Source of the DNA: Candidatus Saccharimonadales bacterium
GTDB lineage: Bacteria > Patescibacteriota > Saccharimonadia > UBA4664 > DATIHN01
NCBI GenBank assembly: GCA_035480635.1
Contig: DATIHN010000004.1
Location: forward strand, 1 to 35,000
Direction of reading: 5' to 3'
DNA: 35,000 nt
Shown here: in pieces, positions 1 through 7,464 of the stretch
Layout of the letters: each line of letters starts with the position of its first letter
Position numbering within the stretch: the first letter of the stretch is position 1
Translations under genes and position numbers: made by a program
Notes under the pieces: generated by a model
The model's database searches: none
Seen by the model: only the letters and a program-made list of their open reading frames with translations
Told to the model about the DNA's origin: nothing

Positions 1-997
1 CGCTCCGACTAAGCATAAAAATACCCAAGAATATGACCATAACGACGCCAGCCAAAAACAGCCAGCGGCCACGGCGATGGGATAAAACTCGCCGCAGCCA
101 GGCCGCCAGACCCAAGCTTAATCGCTTAAGTCCAGGCCGCATTTGCCTCCCATAAAATTGTTTGACCCAGCCCATCGAGCGACCTACCTGCCGGGCTAGA
201 GTCGACATGATGGGGGCAGCGTTTTGGCGGGCCAGAGCCGCCATATTTTCTGGTTTGCCCAAACGAGCCTCTTTGGACAGGCCAGTTTGAGGCATCATAG
301 CGGCTTCGTCAGCCTTGGCAATTTCGCTGATTGTTGCGGCAATTCGGTCTAAGTTAGTCTGGGGGGTTAAGATTTGCTGCAATTTTTGCACGGCTGTAGC
401 TGCCGAATTTTGGGTCACAATCGGTGATAACTCATCCAAGCTCAGCTGATGGAGGAGGGCCGGGGTGGCAAGCATTAGCCGATCGCCCGATTGGAGTTGG
501 CCACTGGCAATATTGGTGAAGGTTTTTGACGGCCGGTGAGGTTCTTTAGTGGCAAGCCCGGTCGTAATACAACTATTTTGGCCTCGGCGGAATAAATAGG
601 CTGAGGCCGAGCCAGCCTGGGTCAGGTGAACTTGGCCGGCCGAGACCACGGCCAAAACGGCGCTAACTTTGCCGACCCAAGCGTTATTTCCATGGGTGGC
701 AAAAGTAGCCAGCTCTTCATTAACGGCTTTGATAGCCGCCTCAAATTGACTAACAGCTTGAGCCTCAGCATTGGCGTAGTAGGTCTTGGTGGCAGTTGTC
801 AAAATTAGATCAACCACCTCGTAGGCTTGTTTGCCTGGGGCCAAGGCTTCCACCACGCCGAAAAGTTCGCCCAGCCCCGCCTGAGTGGGGTCGGGTTCGC
901 GCATGTAGGCCGTGGCTGCTCCGACTGAATTATTAGATCGTTTAACGTAGGGCAGCAGTTTGGCCGTCGTGGTCAAATATTGATCCGCATCCACCAT
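1..997 (-). CDS. Membrane protein with degenerate PPM/PP2C-like phosphatase domain (partial, runs off window)
   Basis: An open frame starts at the ATG at 997 and runs off the left edge, so about 332 N-terminal residues are visible. Residues 20-225 follow the layout of PPM/PP2C phosphatases: LFGVVEAL at 45-52 lies where LFVVADGMGG is expected, AGSASAYLFRRG at 128-139 where GDSRAYLLR is expected, GDRLMLATPALL at 171-182 where GDRLLLCSDGL is expected, and NLDRI where DNIT is expected. The metal-binding aspartates are replaced at every one of these places, so it is probably a pseudophosphatase or sensor. A basic linker follows (260-312) and then a hydrophobic segment (WLFLAGVVMVIFLGIFML), so the remainder is probably outside the membrane. 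The fold assignment is by eye from motif order. It is divergent from the helicase gene. Confidence 0.75.
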   Translation of the reverse strand, partial: MVDADQYLTTTAKLLPYVKRSNNSVGAATAYMREPDPTQAGLGELFGVVEALAPGKQAYEVVDLILTTATKTYYANAEAQAVSQFEAAIKAVNEELATFATHGNNAWVGKVSAVLAVVSAGQVHLTQAGSASAYLFRRGQNSCITTGLATKEPHRPSKTFTNIASGQLQSGDRLMLATPALLHQLSLDELSPIVTQNSAATAVQKLQQILTPQTNLDRIAATISEIAKADEAAMMPQTGLSKEARLGKPENMAALARQNAAPIMSTLARQVGRSMGWVKQFYGRQMRPGLKRLSLGLAAWLRRVLSHRRGRWLFLAGVVMVIFLGIFMLSRS

Positions 998-1009
998 ACT
1001 TCTAGGGGA

Positions 1010-1038
1010 AGCATAGCACGAGCAAAGCTTAACCACAA
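1010..1038 (-). promoter_or_regulatory. Sigma70-type promoter of the PP2C-like gene
   Basis: Read on the minus strand: TTGTGG (1038-1033), a 17-nt spacer, then TATGCT (1015-1010) preceded by an extended TGC. The hexamer ends 12 nt before the ATG, so the predicted leader is only about 5 nt. It lies back to back with the helicase promoter. Confidence 0.5.
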
Positions 1039-1059
1039 TCTGGGGCTAAGCTGATAAGC

Positions 1060-1065
1060 TATACT
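1060..1065 (+). promoter_or_regulatory. -10 box of a probable leaderless promoter (helicase)
   Basis: TATACT ends 7 nt before the ATG at 1073, which places the expected transcription start on or next to the start codon. No Shine-Dalgarno sequence can fit. No good -35 hexamer is visible. Confidence 0.5.
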
Positions 1066-1072
1066 AATTTCG

Positions 1073-3901
1073 ATGGAGTTAAAGAATCTCAATCCAGATC
1101 AACGCCAAGCTGTCGAACATGATGAGGGACCACTGCTGGTTGTGGCCGGGGCGGGTACTGGCAAAACCCAAGTTATTACTGGGCGAGCGGCGCACTTGAT
1201 CAACCAAGGCAAGGCTAGACCCAGCCAAATTTTAGCGCTGACTTTTACCGAAAAAGCCGCCAAAGAGATGGAAGAGAGACTGGACCTACTCTTGCCCTAT
1301 GGGTTGGTTGATACGAAAGTCATGACCTTTCATAGTTTTGGCTCAGACATCTTAAGCCAATACGGTACCGAAATCGGTTTAGATGGCCGCTTAGGGTTGA
1401 TCAACCAAGCTCAGCAGCGATTGTTTCTGCGCCAAAATCTAGATGCCTTCAAGTTGAACTACTTTGCTCCCATCGGTGATCCGGTTGCTCTATTGGGCGA
1501 TTTGGCGACTTACTTCTCTAGGCTCAAAGAAGAGCTAATTACTCCCAAGCAATATTTGGCTTGGGCCAAAAAGTTGAAGAACGGGACCAGCGATGCAGCC
1601 TCCAAACTCGAAGCCAGCAAGCAAATGGAGCTGGCCCAGGCTTTTGCAACCTATAACCAGCTAATGCGCCAGCGGGGTTTAATTGATTTTTCGGATCAAG
1701 TTTCTCTGGCCTTAGAATTACTGCTAAATCGAGCTAATATTCTTAAATCAATCAAAACCGAAATTAAATATATTATGGTCGATGAGTTTCAAGACACTAA
1801 TTTAGCTCAGGCCCGTCTGATCGAAACCTTAGCCGGAGCCGATGGCAACATCATGGTGGTGGGCGATGATGATCAAAGTATCTACAAGTTTCGAGGAGCA
1901 GCCATTTCAAATATCCTGGAATTCAAACTACGCTATCCCAAGACCAAACAGATTGTCTTGACCAAGAACTATCGATCAACGCAGCAGATCTTGGATGCCG
2001 CCTACCAGTTAATTCAGCATAATAACCCGTTTCGATTGGAGATTAAGAATAAATTAAACAAGCGACTGGTCGGCACAAAACCGGGGAAGCAGCCTGAAGT
2101 CAGACCTTATACCACATTTGGCGAAGAGGCTGACAAGCTGGCCGAGTCAATCAAGGCGGATTTGGCCAAGGGTTTGAAGGGGGATATGATTGCGGTTTTG
2201 GTGCGTAATCGTAAGCAAGCGGCTGCGGTCATAGACGTCCTCGAGCGTAAGGGTATTAACTACCATTACAGTGGCGGCGAGCGGCTATTCGAACAGGAAA
2301 TAGTTCGAGAGATGTTGTCCTTTTTACAATATATGACCAACCCGGATGATGATAACAGCCTCTATAATCTGTTATCTGGACCTATCTATAACTCCGATAT
2401 CGCTAGCCTGGCTCGCTTAAGCGCACAGGCGCGCAAACACAACCGATCATTGGATCAGGAAATTAGGGCATCAACCGAGGATATTTCGTTAAGTGGCCAT
2501 ATTCGCGATTTAGACAGTTGGCGCAGGCAGGCTCTAAACCAATCCGCCGGTGAACTACTCTATGCTTATATTGATAAAATAGGCTATCTCAAGCGTTTAA
2601 CCGATGCCACTCAGACTGATCCCGGAGTTGTCCTGCAAATCAACAAACTAGCCATGTTCTTTACTACGCTAGCTGAATTTCAGCAGGTATCTCATGACAA
2701 AACCGCCTTTGGCTATGTCGCATCATTAGGAACGCTGACTGAAGAGGTCGAAATTGCCCAACCAAGTGATTTCGAAACTGGTCAAGATCTGGTCCAAGTT
2801 ATGACGATTCATAAATCAAAAGGTCTAGAATTTGAGGCTGTCTATCTCTTTGATTTAACGGCTGGAGCTTTTCCACCGCGACGGCGTGCCTATAAACTTG
2901 AAATCCCAATTGAACTGGCCACCGGCGAACATATTAGCGATGAGGACTGGCATCTGGCCGAGGAGCGACGCCTGATGTATGTGGCGATGACCAGGGCCAA
3001 AACTAAGTTGATCATGAGCTATAGCACTAACCACGGCGGGATTAGAGCCAAGCGCCCATCCCAATTTTTAGCCGAGGCCCTTGGTCACGAGCCTCAGGCC
3101 GCTTTGCCAAAAGCTTTGCCGGCATCGGAGCAAATCAAGATGTTTGGGGCCAGTTCAGGCAAGAAATCAACGATTAGCCCCAGCTTTCTTCATAACCAGC
3201 GTCTAGACTTGAGCGTTCATCAAGTTGAGGATTATTTGATGTGTCCGCTGAACTTTTACTGGAAGTACGTACTAAACGTGCCCCAACCTGTTCAGCCGGC
3301 CATGCTCTATGGTACCGCCATCCACGCCGTCATCAGCTATTACTTTCAACAACGCCGCCGGCGATCAGTCGATCTCAAGGATCTAGAGGACTACTTTGCC
3401 AAGACTTGGCAGGTCGAGGGCTATGCTAGCAAGGGGCAAGAGGCCAGGCGACTAAAATCAGCTCAAGCCACTATCAAGCGCTTCCATCAGCGGGAAGAGG
3501 CCGGCAAACGTTGGCCCAAATACGTTGAGCGATCATTTAACTTTGAATTAGCCCATGGCACCATCCGTGGTCGCTATGATGCCATCTACGAAGACTCAGA
3601 TGGGGTCGAGATCAGGGATTTTAAAACTAGTCAGGTCGAAACTAAATTAAAGGCTGATGAAAAGGCTAGAGCTAGTTTGCAAATTTCGCTCTACGCCTTG
3701 GGTTGGTTTGCTTCAACCAAACAACTGCCAACCAAATTGGTTCTAGATTATGTCGAAACAGGCCAGATCGGCGTGACTATCAAAACAGCCGCAGACATAA
3801 AAACCCTAGAGCAGCAGGTCAATGAAGCTTGTCAGCAGATAACCAGCGGCAGCTATCCGCCCGGCAAAAATCACTTCCATTGCATTCATGATAAGCTTTA
3901 A
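1073..3901 (+). CDS. UvrD/PcrA-like superfamily 1 helicase fused to a PD-(D/E)XK nuclease
   Basis: The 942-residue protein is predicted to unwind DNA 3'-5' and cut it in repair or recombination. Helicase motifs run in order: Walker A GAGTGKT at 26-32, LTFTEKAAKEM (motif Ia), MVDEFQDTN (Walker B) near 235, VGDDDQSIYKFRGA near 260, KNYRST, VMTIHKSKGLEF near 580, and YVAMTRAKTKL near 640. From about residue 705 (LSVHQVEDYLMCPLNFYWK) a RecB/AddB-type nuclease domain begins, with YGTAIHAVISYY, GRYDAIYE and EIRDFKTS supplying the acidic and lysine active-site residues, then QISLYAL. The fused layout resembles AddA/RecB-like or 'ATP-dependent DNA helicase' proteins common in CPR genomes rather than classic UvrD. 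The C-terminal CIH could be a remnant of an Fe-S cysteine set, but the usual CxxC is not evident. The next gene starts 2 nt downstream. Confidence 0.93.
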   Translation: MELKNLNPDQRQAVEHDEGPLLVVAGAGTGKTQVITGRAAHLINQGKARPSQILALTFTEKAAKEMEERLDLLLPYGLVDTKVMTFHSFGSDILSQYGTEIGLDGRLGLINQAQQRLFLRQNLDAFKLNYFAPIGDPVALLGDLATYFSRLKEELITPKQYLAWAKKLKNGTSDAASKLEASKQMELAQAFATYNQLMRQRGLIDFSDQVSLALELLLNRANILKSIKTEIKYIMVDEFQDTNLAQARLIETLAGADGNIMVVGDDDQSIYKFRGAAISNILEFKLRYPKTKQIVLTKNYRSTQQILDAAYQLIQHNNPFRLEIKNKLNKRLVGTKPGKQPEVRPYTTFGEEADKLAESIKADLAKGLKGDMIAVLVRNRKQAAAVIDVLERKGINYHYSGGERLFEQEIVREMLSFLQYMTNPDDDNSLYNLLSGPIYNSDIASLARLSAQARKHNRSLDQEIRASTEDISLSGHIRDLDSWRRQALNQSAGELLYAYIDKIGYLKRLTDATQTDPGVVLQINKLAMFFTTLAEFQQVSHDKTAFGYVASLGTLTEEVEIAQPSDFETGQDLVQVMTIHKSKGLEFEAVYLFDLTAGAFPPRRRAYKLEIPIELATGEHISDEDWHLAEERRLMYVAMTRAKTKLIMSYSTNHGGIRAKRPSQFLAEALGHEPQAALPKALPASEQIKMFGASSGKKSTISPSFLHNQRLDLSVHQVEDYLMCPLNFYWKYVLNVPQPVQPAMLYGTAIHAVISYYFQQRRRRSVDLKDLEDYFAKTWQVEGYASKGQEARRLKSAQATIKRFHQREEAGKRWPKYVERSFNFELAHGTIRGRYDAIYEDSDGVEIRDFKTSQVETKLKADEKARASLQISLYALGWFASTKQLPTKLVLDYVETGQIGVTIKTAADIKTLEQQVNEACQQITSGSYPPGKNHFHCIHDKL

Positions 3902-3903
3902 TT

Positions 3904-4377
3904 ATGCGTGACGAGAGGTGGCTACACCAACTCTTAGATGAGACTTGGGATTCATATTTTAGCGATATCCCCCAAGATAATATCGTTCGAATTCGATTCG
4001 GCCGTAAAGCCAAAACCCGACTGGGTTCGATTATGGTAGACCACAAGGAATCTGATGTCAGCATCATCACCATCAACGGGCTGTTTCGTGACCCTGAAAT
4101 TCCTGATTATGTTATTCAAGCCACCATCTTCCATGAACTAAGTCACTATGCCCATGGCTTTAACTCACCGATCAAGCAACAACACGCTCATCCACACGCC
4201 GGTGGGGTCATGAGAACTGAGTTCAGTCAGCGCGGAGCTATAAAACTCTATAAAGACCAAAAAAGTTGGCTTAAAAGTCACTGGCGAGGTATAGTTTTGA
4301 ACAATTTTGATAAAAAATTAGCGAAAACTAGTGTTGTTAGAAAAACTACAAAAGTACCAAATCCCTTCTGGTTTTAG
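3904..4377 (+). CDS. Putative zinc-dependent protease-like protein (HELSH motif, SprT-like)
   Basis: A 157-residue protein starting 2 nt after the helicase stop, so the two are probably cotranscribed and translationally coupled. HELSH at 77-81 matches the HExxH zinc-binding helix, and a histidine-rich stretch HAHPHAGG at 94-101 could give the third ligand. The spacing and small size recall SprT/Spartan-type zincins, which act on DNA-protein crosslinks. That link is an inference supported by the neighbouring helicase-nuclease. The C-terminus is basic and there is no signal peptide or membrane segment, so it should be cytoplasmic. It could equally be an unrelated minimal metallopeptidase. Confidence 0.7.
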   Translation: MRDERWLHQLLDETWDSYFSDIPQDNIVRIRFGRKAKTRLGSIMVDHKESDVSIITINGLFRDPEIPDYVIQATIFHELSHYAHGFNSPIKQQHAHPHAGGVMRTEFSQRGAIKLYKDQKSWLKSHWRGIVLNNFDKKLAKTSVVRKTTKVPNPFWF

Positions 4378-4461
4378 CGAAATAAACGGGCGTATTTAAC
4401 AAAATAATCAAGATCAACTTTTTCAGATACTCGCATTATGGTAATCAAATCAACTTTAAGC

Positions 4462-4467
4462 TATAGT
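4462..4467 (+). promoter_or_regulatory. -10 box of the tRNA-Pro/csaA promoter
   Basis: TATAGT, preceded by GC, ends 16 nt before the mature tRNA 5' end. That is a sensible distance for a short RNase P-processed leader. No clear -35 box is seen. Confidence 0.4.
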
Positions 4468-4483
4468 GAGTGGTCGGAAACAT

Positions 4484-4559
4484 CGGGGTGTGGCGCAGTT
4501 GGTAGCGCGCAGCATTCGGGTTGCTGAGGCCGGAGGTTCGAGTCCTCTCACCCCGACCA
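4484..4559 (+). tRNA. tRNA-Pro (anticodon CGG)
   Basis: A complete cloverleaf: acceptor CGGGGTG pairs with CACCCCG, D stem GCGC/GCGC, and anticodon stem CAGCA/TGCTG around the 7-nt loop TTCGGGT, which gives anticodon CGG (reads CCG proline codons). The T arm carries TTCGAGT. Discriminator A is followed by an encoded CCA. Its 3' end abuts the Shine-Dalgarno of the next gene. Confidence 0.95.
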
Positions 4560-4566
4560 AGGAGAG
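4560..4566 (+). promoter_or_regulatory. Shine-Dalgarno of csaA, immediately after the tRNA CCA
   Basis: AGGAGAG begins at the first base after the tRNA CCA and lies 3 nt before the ATG at 4570. Maturation of the tRNA 3' end would therefore release an mRNA starting with its own ribosome binding site. Confidence 0.65.
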
Positions 4567-4569
4567 TTA

Positions 4570-4902
4570 ATGGCAAATTATGATGATTTTCAAAAAGTTG
4601 ATATCAGGGTTGGCAAAATAATTGAAGTTGATAATTTCCCAGAAGCAAAAAAACCAGCCTACAAGTTGAAGATAGACTTTGGTTCGGAAATTGGAGTAAA
4701 AAAATCATGCGCTCAATTAACGAAAAACTATAAGAAGGAGCAGCTTCTTGAAAGAATCGTTCTGGCTGTCGTCAATTTTCCACCCCGCCAGATTGGACCA
4801 GCAGTTTCTGAAGTTCTAACTTTAGGCGTGCCTGATAAAAGTGGAGAATGTATTCTAGTTCAGCCCAGCACCGAGGTACCACTAGGCGCTAGATTGTTCT
4901 AG
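4570..4902 (+). CDS. csaA: CsaA-type tRNA-binding protein
   Basis: A 110-residue stand-alone tRNA-binding (EMAP/Trbp111/CsaA) OB-fold protein. Family signatures are F-x-KVDIRVGKI at 8-18, the YKLKIDFG strand, SCAQLTKNY, VLAVVNFPPRQIGPAVSEVL and the late VPLGARLF. The length matches the family (about 110). CsaA proteins form dimers that bind the elbow of tRNA and have been described as export-related chaperones. Here the gene sits 10 nt after a tRNA gene on the same strand with no promoter between them, so it is probably made from the same transcript. The start is fixed by the AGGAGAG motif. Confidence 0.93.
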   Translation: MANYDDFQKVDIRVGKIIEVDNFPEAKKPAYKLKIDFGSEIGVKKSCAQLTKNYKKEQLLERIVLAVVNFPPRQIGPAVSEVLTLGVPDKSGECILVQPSTEVPLGARLF

Positions 4903-4909
4903 GCCGCGC

Positions 4910-4915
4910 TATAAT
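4910..4915 (+). promoter_or_regulatory. -10 box of a leaderless promoter (Cas4-like gene)
   Basis: A perfect TATAAT ends exactly 6 nt before the ATG at 4922, which predicts transcription starting at the A of the start codon. It begins 8 nt after the csaA stop codon. No Shine-Dalgarno sequence is present. Confidence 0.6.
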
Positions 4916-4921
4916 ATCCTT

Positions 4922-5677
4922 ATGACTAAACGCGCCAAAAATCTTTATGACCCTAGCTCAACCGAGCCGTTTAAGCTGTCACGTACCAAAATCGAGAACT
5001 TCGTCCAGTGTCCGCGCTGTTTTTACATTGATAGACGACTCGGTGTTGGCCGACCTTCGATTCCAGGATTCACGCTCAACTCAGCCGTTGATACACTGCT
5101 CAAAAAAGAGTTCGATGCGCATCGAATTGGTAAAAGGGCGCATCCGATCATGGATGCCTACGGCATTGATGCCATCCCGTACACTCACGAAAAGTTGGAT
5201 AAGTGGCGAGAAAATTTCCACGGTGTTCAGTACTTGCATGAGCCAACCAACTTTTTGATCTTTGGGGCCGTCGACGACATCTGGGAGAACCCAGCCGGAG
5301 AGCTAATAGTGGTGGACTATAAATCAACGAGTAAGGCCGGGGAGGTTAATTTAGATGATCATTGGAAGGACGCTTACAAGCGCCAGATGGAAGTTTACCA
5401 ATGGCTGCTCAGGCGCAATGGATTCGAGGTCCAACCAATTGGTTACTTTGTTTATGCCAATGGCCAGACCGATCGCCAGGCTTTCGATGCCAAGTTAGAG
5501 TTCAATCTAACCCTGCTGCCTTATGAGGGTGATGATCGATGGGTGGGACAGGCTTTAATTGATATTCATAAATGCTTGGGGTCCGATGCAATTCCCGACT
5601 ATACAGAGTCATGCGAACACTGCCAATATCGGCTAGCGGCTAATGAAGCCGAAAGTACTGCAAAAGCCACAAGCTGA
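4922..5677 (+). CDS. PD-(D/E)XK nuclease family protein (Cas4/RecB-like, four cysteines)
   Basis: A 251-residue nuclease-fold protein. KLSRTKIENFVQCPRCFYI at 18-36 is the helix seen at the start of RecB/AddB/Cas4 nuclease domains. FGAVDDIWE (Asp118/119) and VVDYKST (Asp132, Lys134) supply the D...(D/E)xK site, and QMEVYQWLL near 155 matches motif QxxxY. Two cysteine pairs, C30/C33 and C231/C234, bracket the domain and could hold an Fe-S cluster or zinc, as in Cas4 and AddB. No CRISPR array or cas gene is visible, so a repair role is more likely than spacer acquisition. ATG 4922 is supported by the leaderless -10 box. Confidence 0.88.
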   Translation: MTKRAKNLYDPSSTEPFKLSRTKIENFVQCPRCFYIDRRLGVGRPSIPGFTLNSAVDTLLKKEFDAHRIGKRAHPIMDAYGIDAIPYTHEKLDKWRENFHGVQYLHEPTNFLIFGAVDDIWENPAGELIVVDYKSTSKAGEVNLDDHWKDAYKRQMEVYQWLLRRNGFEVQPIGYFVYANGQTDRQAFDAKLEFNLTLLPYEGDDRWVGQALIDIHKCLGSDAIPDYTESCEHCQYRLAANEAESTAKATS

Positions 5678-5855
5678 CCTTAGCATCAAGAATCGAAGCC
5701 CAGAAGATGTTGTAATTTTTAGAACAAAAAATCGAAAAAGTCTATGTAATATTCATTTCGTCACACCATGTCTACAGATGAAAAATCCTGGATTGAGCGT
5801 TAGCTTTACAATTATGAGTCTAGGGGGCAATAATAAGATGTACTTGATTGGTGGA

Positions 5856-5865
5856 GGGAGGTGAT
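5856..5865 (+). promoter_or_regulatory. Strong Shine-Dalgarno that fixes a TTG start
   Basis: GGGAGGTGAT is nearly the full complement of the 16S 3' tail. It overlaps the GTG at 5861, so that GTG cannot be the start. The in-frame TTG at 5870 lies 4 nt after the motif and fits. The bases from 5678 to 5855 hold no credible gene. Confidence 0.6.
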
Positions 5866-5869
5866 AAGA

Positions 5870-6277
5870 TTGGCAACTGTAGATGTTAATTTTGCGGCTG
5901 TTTTAGTTAGCGCTTTGGCCAGCATGGTGGTTGGTGCCATTTGGTATTCACCAGCCCTATTCGCAAAGCCTTGGATGGAGCTGACCGGACGCCGCGACAT
6001 GAACCCAGCCGAGGGCGCCGCTGTTGGCTATACCACGGCTGCCGCGGGCTCGCTCATCACCGCCTATATTTTGGCTCATTTTGTCTCATATGCTGGGGCG
6101 GTGACGGCTATGGATGGTGCCATTACCGGAGCCTGGGCTTGGCTTGGCTTTAACGGTGTTTCGATGCTTACGACTTACACTTTTGCGGCCAGGCCACGCA
6201 AACTTTGGGCCATTGATTCGCTGCAATACTTAGTCGTTTTCGTCGTCATGGGCATGATACTAGCGGTTTGGCACTGA
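5870..6277 (+). CDS. DUF1761 family integral membrane protein
   Basis: Four hydrophobic segments and the family signature near the N-terminus, IWYSPALFAKPWMELTG, identify a DUF1761 protein of typical size (about 135 residues). No biochemical function is established for the family. I choose the TTG at 5870 because an upstream GTG at 5861 overlaps the Shine-Dalgarno. The TGA stop at 6275-6277 shares its A with the ATG of the HAD gene, so the two are translationally coupled. Confidence 0.85.
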   Translation: MATVDVNFAAVLVSALASMVVGAIWYSPALFAKPWMELTGRRDMNPAEGAAVGYTTAAAGSLITAYILAHFVSYAGAVTAMDGAITGAWAWLGFNGVSMLTTYTFAARPRKLWAIDSLQYLVVFVVMGMILAVWH

Positions 6278-6900
6278 TGCCTGGGCGCAAGTTCAAGGCC
6301 ATCGGCTTCGACATCGGTGGGGTCATTCTGCCGAGCGAAAGGCAACGCTTGTACAGTTACTGTCAGGCAGTTTTTGGTGCTCCCGTCGATGAAATTGAGT
6401 CCGCTATTAATTCCCACCTAAACGACCTCGAGACAGGAAGCATTAATCTGGATCAGTTCTGGAAAGACGTCACCAAAAGCTTGGGCGTTGATTATAATGC
6501 CAAAGTTGATCGAGCCCTTTGGGCCGATCATTATATCGCTGATACTCCAGTTAGAACGGAACTGCTTGAACTATCGGATCGCCTGCGGCAGCGGGGGTAT
6601 AAGACCGGCTTGCTTTCAAATACTCACGCTGAGCACGCCATCTTAAACCGCTATCGGCACATCTTTAATCATTTTGATGCGGCTGTATTGAGTCACGAAA
6701 TTCACGCGGTTAAGCCGGAGCCAGAAGCTTTCCTGGCCCTCTGTAAAGCCTTAGAGGTTTTGCCTTCAGATACCATTTTCATCGACGATCTGGCAACCAA
6801 CGTGGCTGGCGCCGAAAGGGTAGGCATGGTTGGCCTGGAATATTTCGGCTACCAAGATCTGGTCCAGAAATTGAATCAATTGGGAATAGAAGCTAATTAG
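6277..6900 (+). CDS. HAD-superfamily hydrolase, subfamily IA
   Basis: A 207-residue haloacid-dehalogenase-like hydrolase. Motif I is FDIGGVIL (nucleophile Asp, with the usual second Asp replaced by Gly as in many 'DxGGV' members), motif II is LLSNTHAEH, motif III is the lysine in HAVKPEPEAF, and motif IV is IFIDDLATNVAGAE. A cap domain of about 75 residues sits between motifs I and II. Likely a small-molecule phosphatase; the substrate cannot be read from sequence. The frame is open upstream to a TTG at 6268, but ATG 6277, overlapping the previous stop as TGATG, is the natural coupled start. Confidence 0.9.
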   Translation: MPGRKFKAIGFDIGGVILPSERQRLYSYCQAVFGAPVDEIESAINSHLNDLETGSINLDQFWKDVTKSLGVDYNAKVDRALWADHYIADTPVRTELLELSDRLRQRGYKTGLLSNTHAEHAILNRYRHIFNHFDAAVLSHEIHAVKPEPEAFLALCKALEVLPSDTIFIDDLATNVAGAERVGMVGLEYFGYQDLVQKLNQLGIEAN

Positions 6901-6950
6901 CAAATCACTTGGTTAAGTAGTTAATATACGAATAATATATAAATAAACTG

Positions 6951-6980
6951 TTTACAAACAAACTAGTTATATATAAACTA
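6951..6980 (+). promoter_or_regulatory. marR-type promoter with overlapping imperfect palindrome
   Basis: TTTACA (6951-6956), a 17-nt spacer and TAAACT (6974-6979) form a good sigma70 promoter ending 8 nt before the GTG at 6988, so the transcript is nearly or fully leaderless. The AT-rich imperfect palindrome at 6964-6980 (arms TAGTT and AACTA) covers the -10 region, a plausible autorepression site for the encoded MarR protein. Confidence 0.55.
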
Positions 6981-6987
6981 AGACCTT

Positions 6988-7425
6988 GTGGAGAAAGCGG
7001 CTAAGGCAAGGACAACAAAGTTTAGCCAGACGTTACTGTATCGTCTTGATCGTTACGTCTCAAAAACTGTGAAAGCCGCGGAATCCAGACTGCGAGAAGT
7101 TTCGGGAATGAGCTTCTCGCAGTTTCTGGTCTTAATGGCTTTAGTTGAGCGAGGAGACTTACAGCAGTCTAGCGTTGCCGACTACGTTGGAGTGACACCA
7201 GCAGTTATATCGAAACAAGTTGAATTACTGGCCGGCCAGGGTCTGCTGCAGCTGAGGCCAGCCCACAACGACCGCCGGTCTAACTTGGTTCGGATAACCC
7301 CGAGCGGTCGCCAAAGCGCTCAGCAGGCTCTAGCGACGGTTCAGGAGGCTTTTGCAGCTAGCTCGGCTTTTCCAGATCATTATAAATCCAAGCTGCAGCA
7401 CTGGCTGGACGCCCAGAACCTCTAA
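6988..7425 (+). CDS. MarR-family winged-helix transcriptional regulator
   Basis: A 145-residue protein with the MarR layout: N-terminal dimerisation helix, SFSQFLVLMALVERGDL, recognition region QQSSVADYVGVTPAVISKQVELLAGQGLL at about 71-99, then the wing RPAHNDRRSNLVRITPSG with the family's D-x-R-(R/S) signature, and a closing helix. MarR proteins usually bind palindromes as dimers and are released by small ligands. The palindrome over its own promoter suggests autoregulation; the other target could be rmuC downstream. The GTG start is the one compatible with the promoter spacing. Confidence 0.9.
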   Translation: MEKAAKARTTKFSQTLLYRLDRYVSKTVKAAESRLREVSGMSFSQFLVLMALVERGDLQQSSVADYVGVTPAVISKQVELLAGQGLLQLRPAHNDRRSNLVRITPSGRQSAQQALATVQEAFAASSAFPDHYKSKLQHWLDAQNL

Positions 7426-7452
7426 GTTGTTCGTAGTTTGTTCGGTTTATGC

Positions 7453-7458
7453 TATAAT
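7453..7458 (+). promoter_or_regulatory. Extended -10 of a leaderless promoter (rmuC)
   Basis: TGCTATAAT: a perfect TATAAT with extended TGn, ending exactly 6 nt before the ATG at 7465. No Shine-Dalgarno sequence can fit in the predicted transcript. TTGTTC motifs occur upstream but at non-standard spacing. Confidence 0.65.
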
Positions 7459-7464
7459 TGAAGC

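Noticed and set aside
626-808. 60-residue plus-strand reading frame
   Set aside because: It is a shadow of the minus-strand PP2C-like gene, which gives coherent protein over the whole 1-997 stretch.
5643-5864. 73-residue frame after the Cas4-like gene
   Set aside because: It starts inside the upstream gene and ends in the next gene's Shine-Dalgarno, with no recognisable features.
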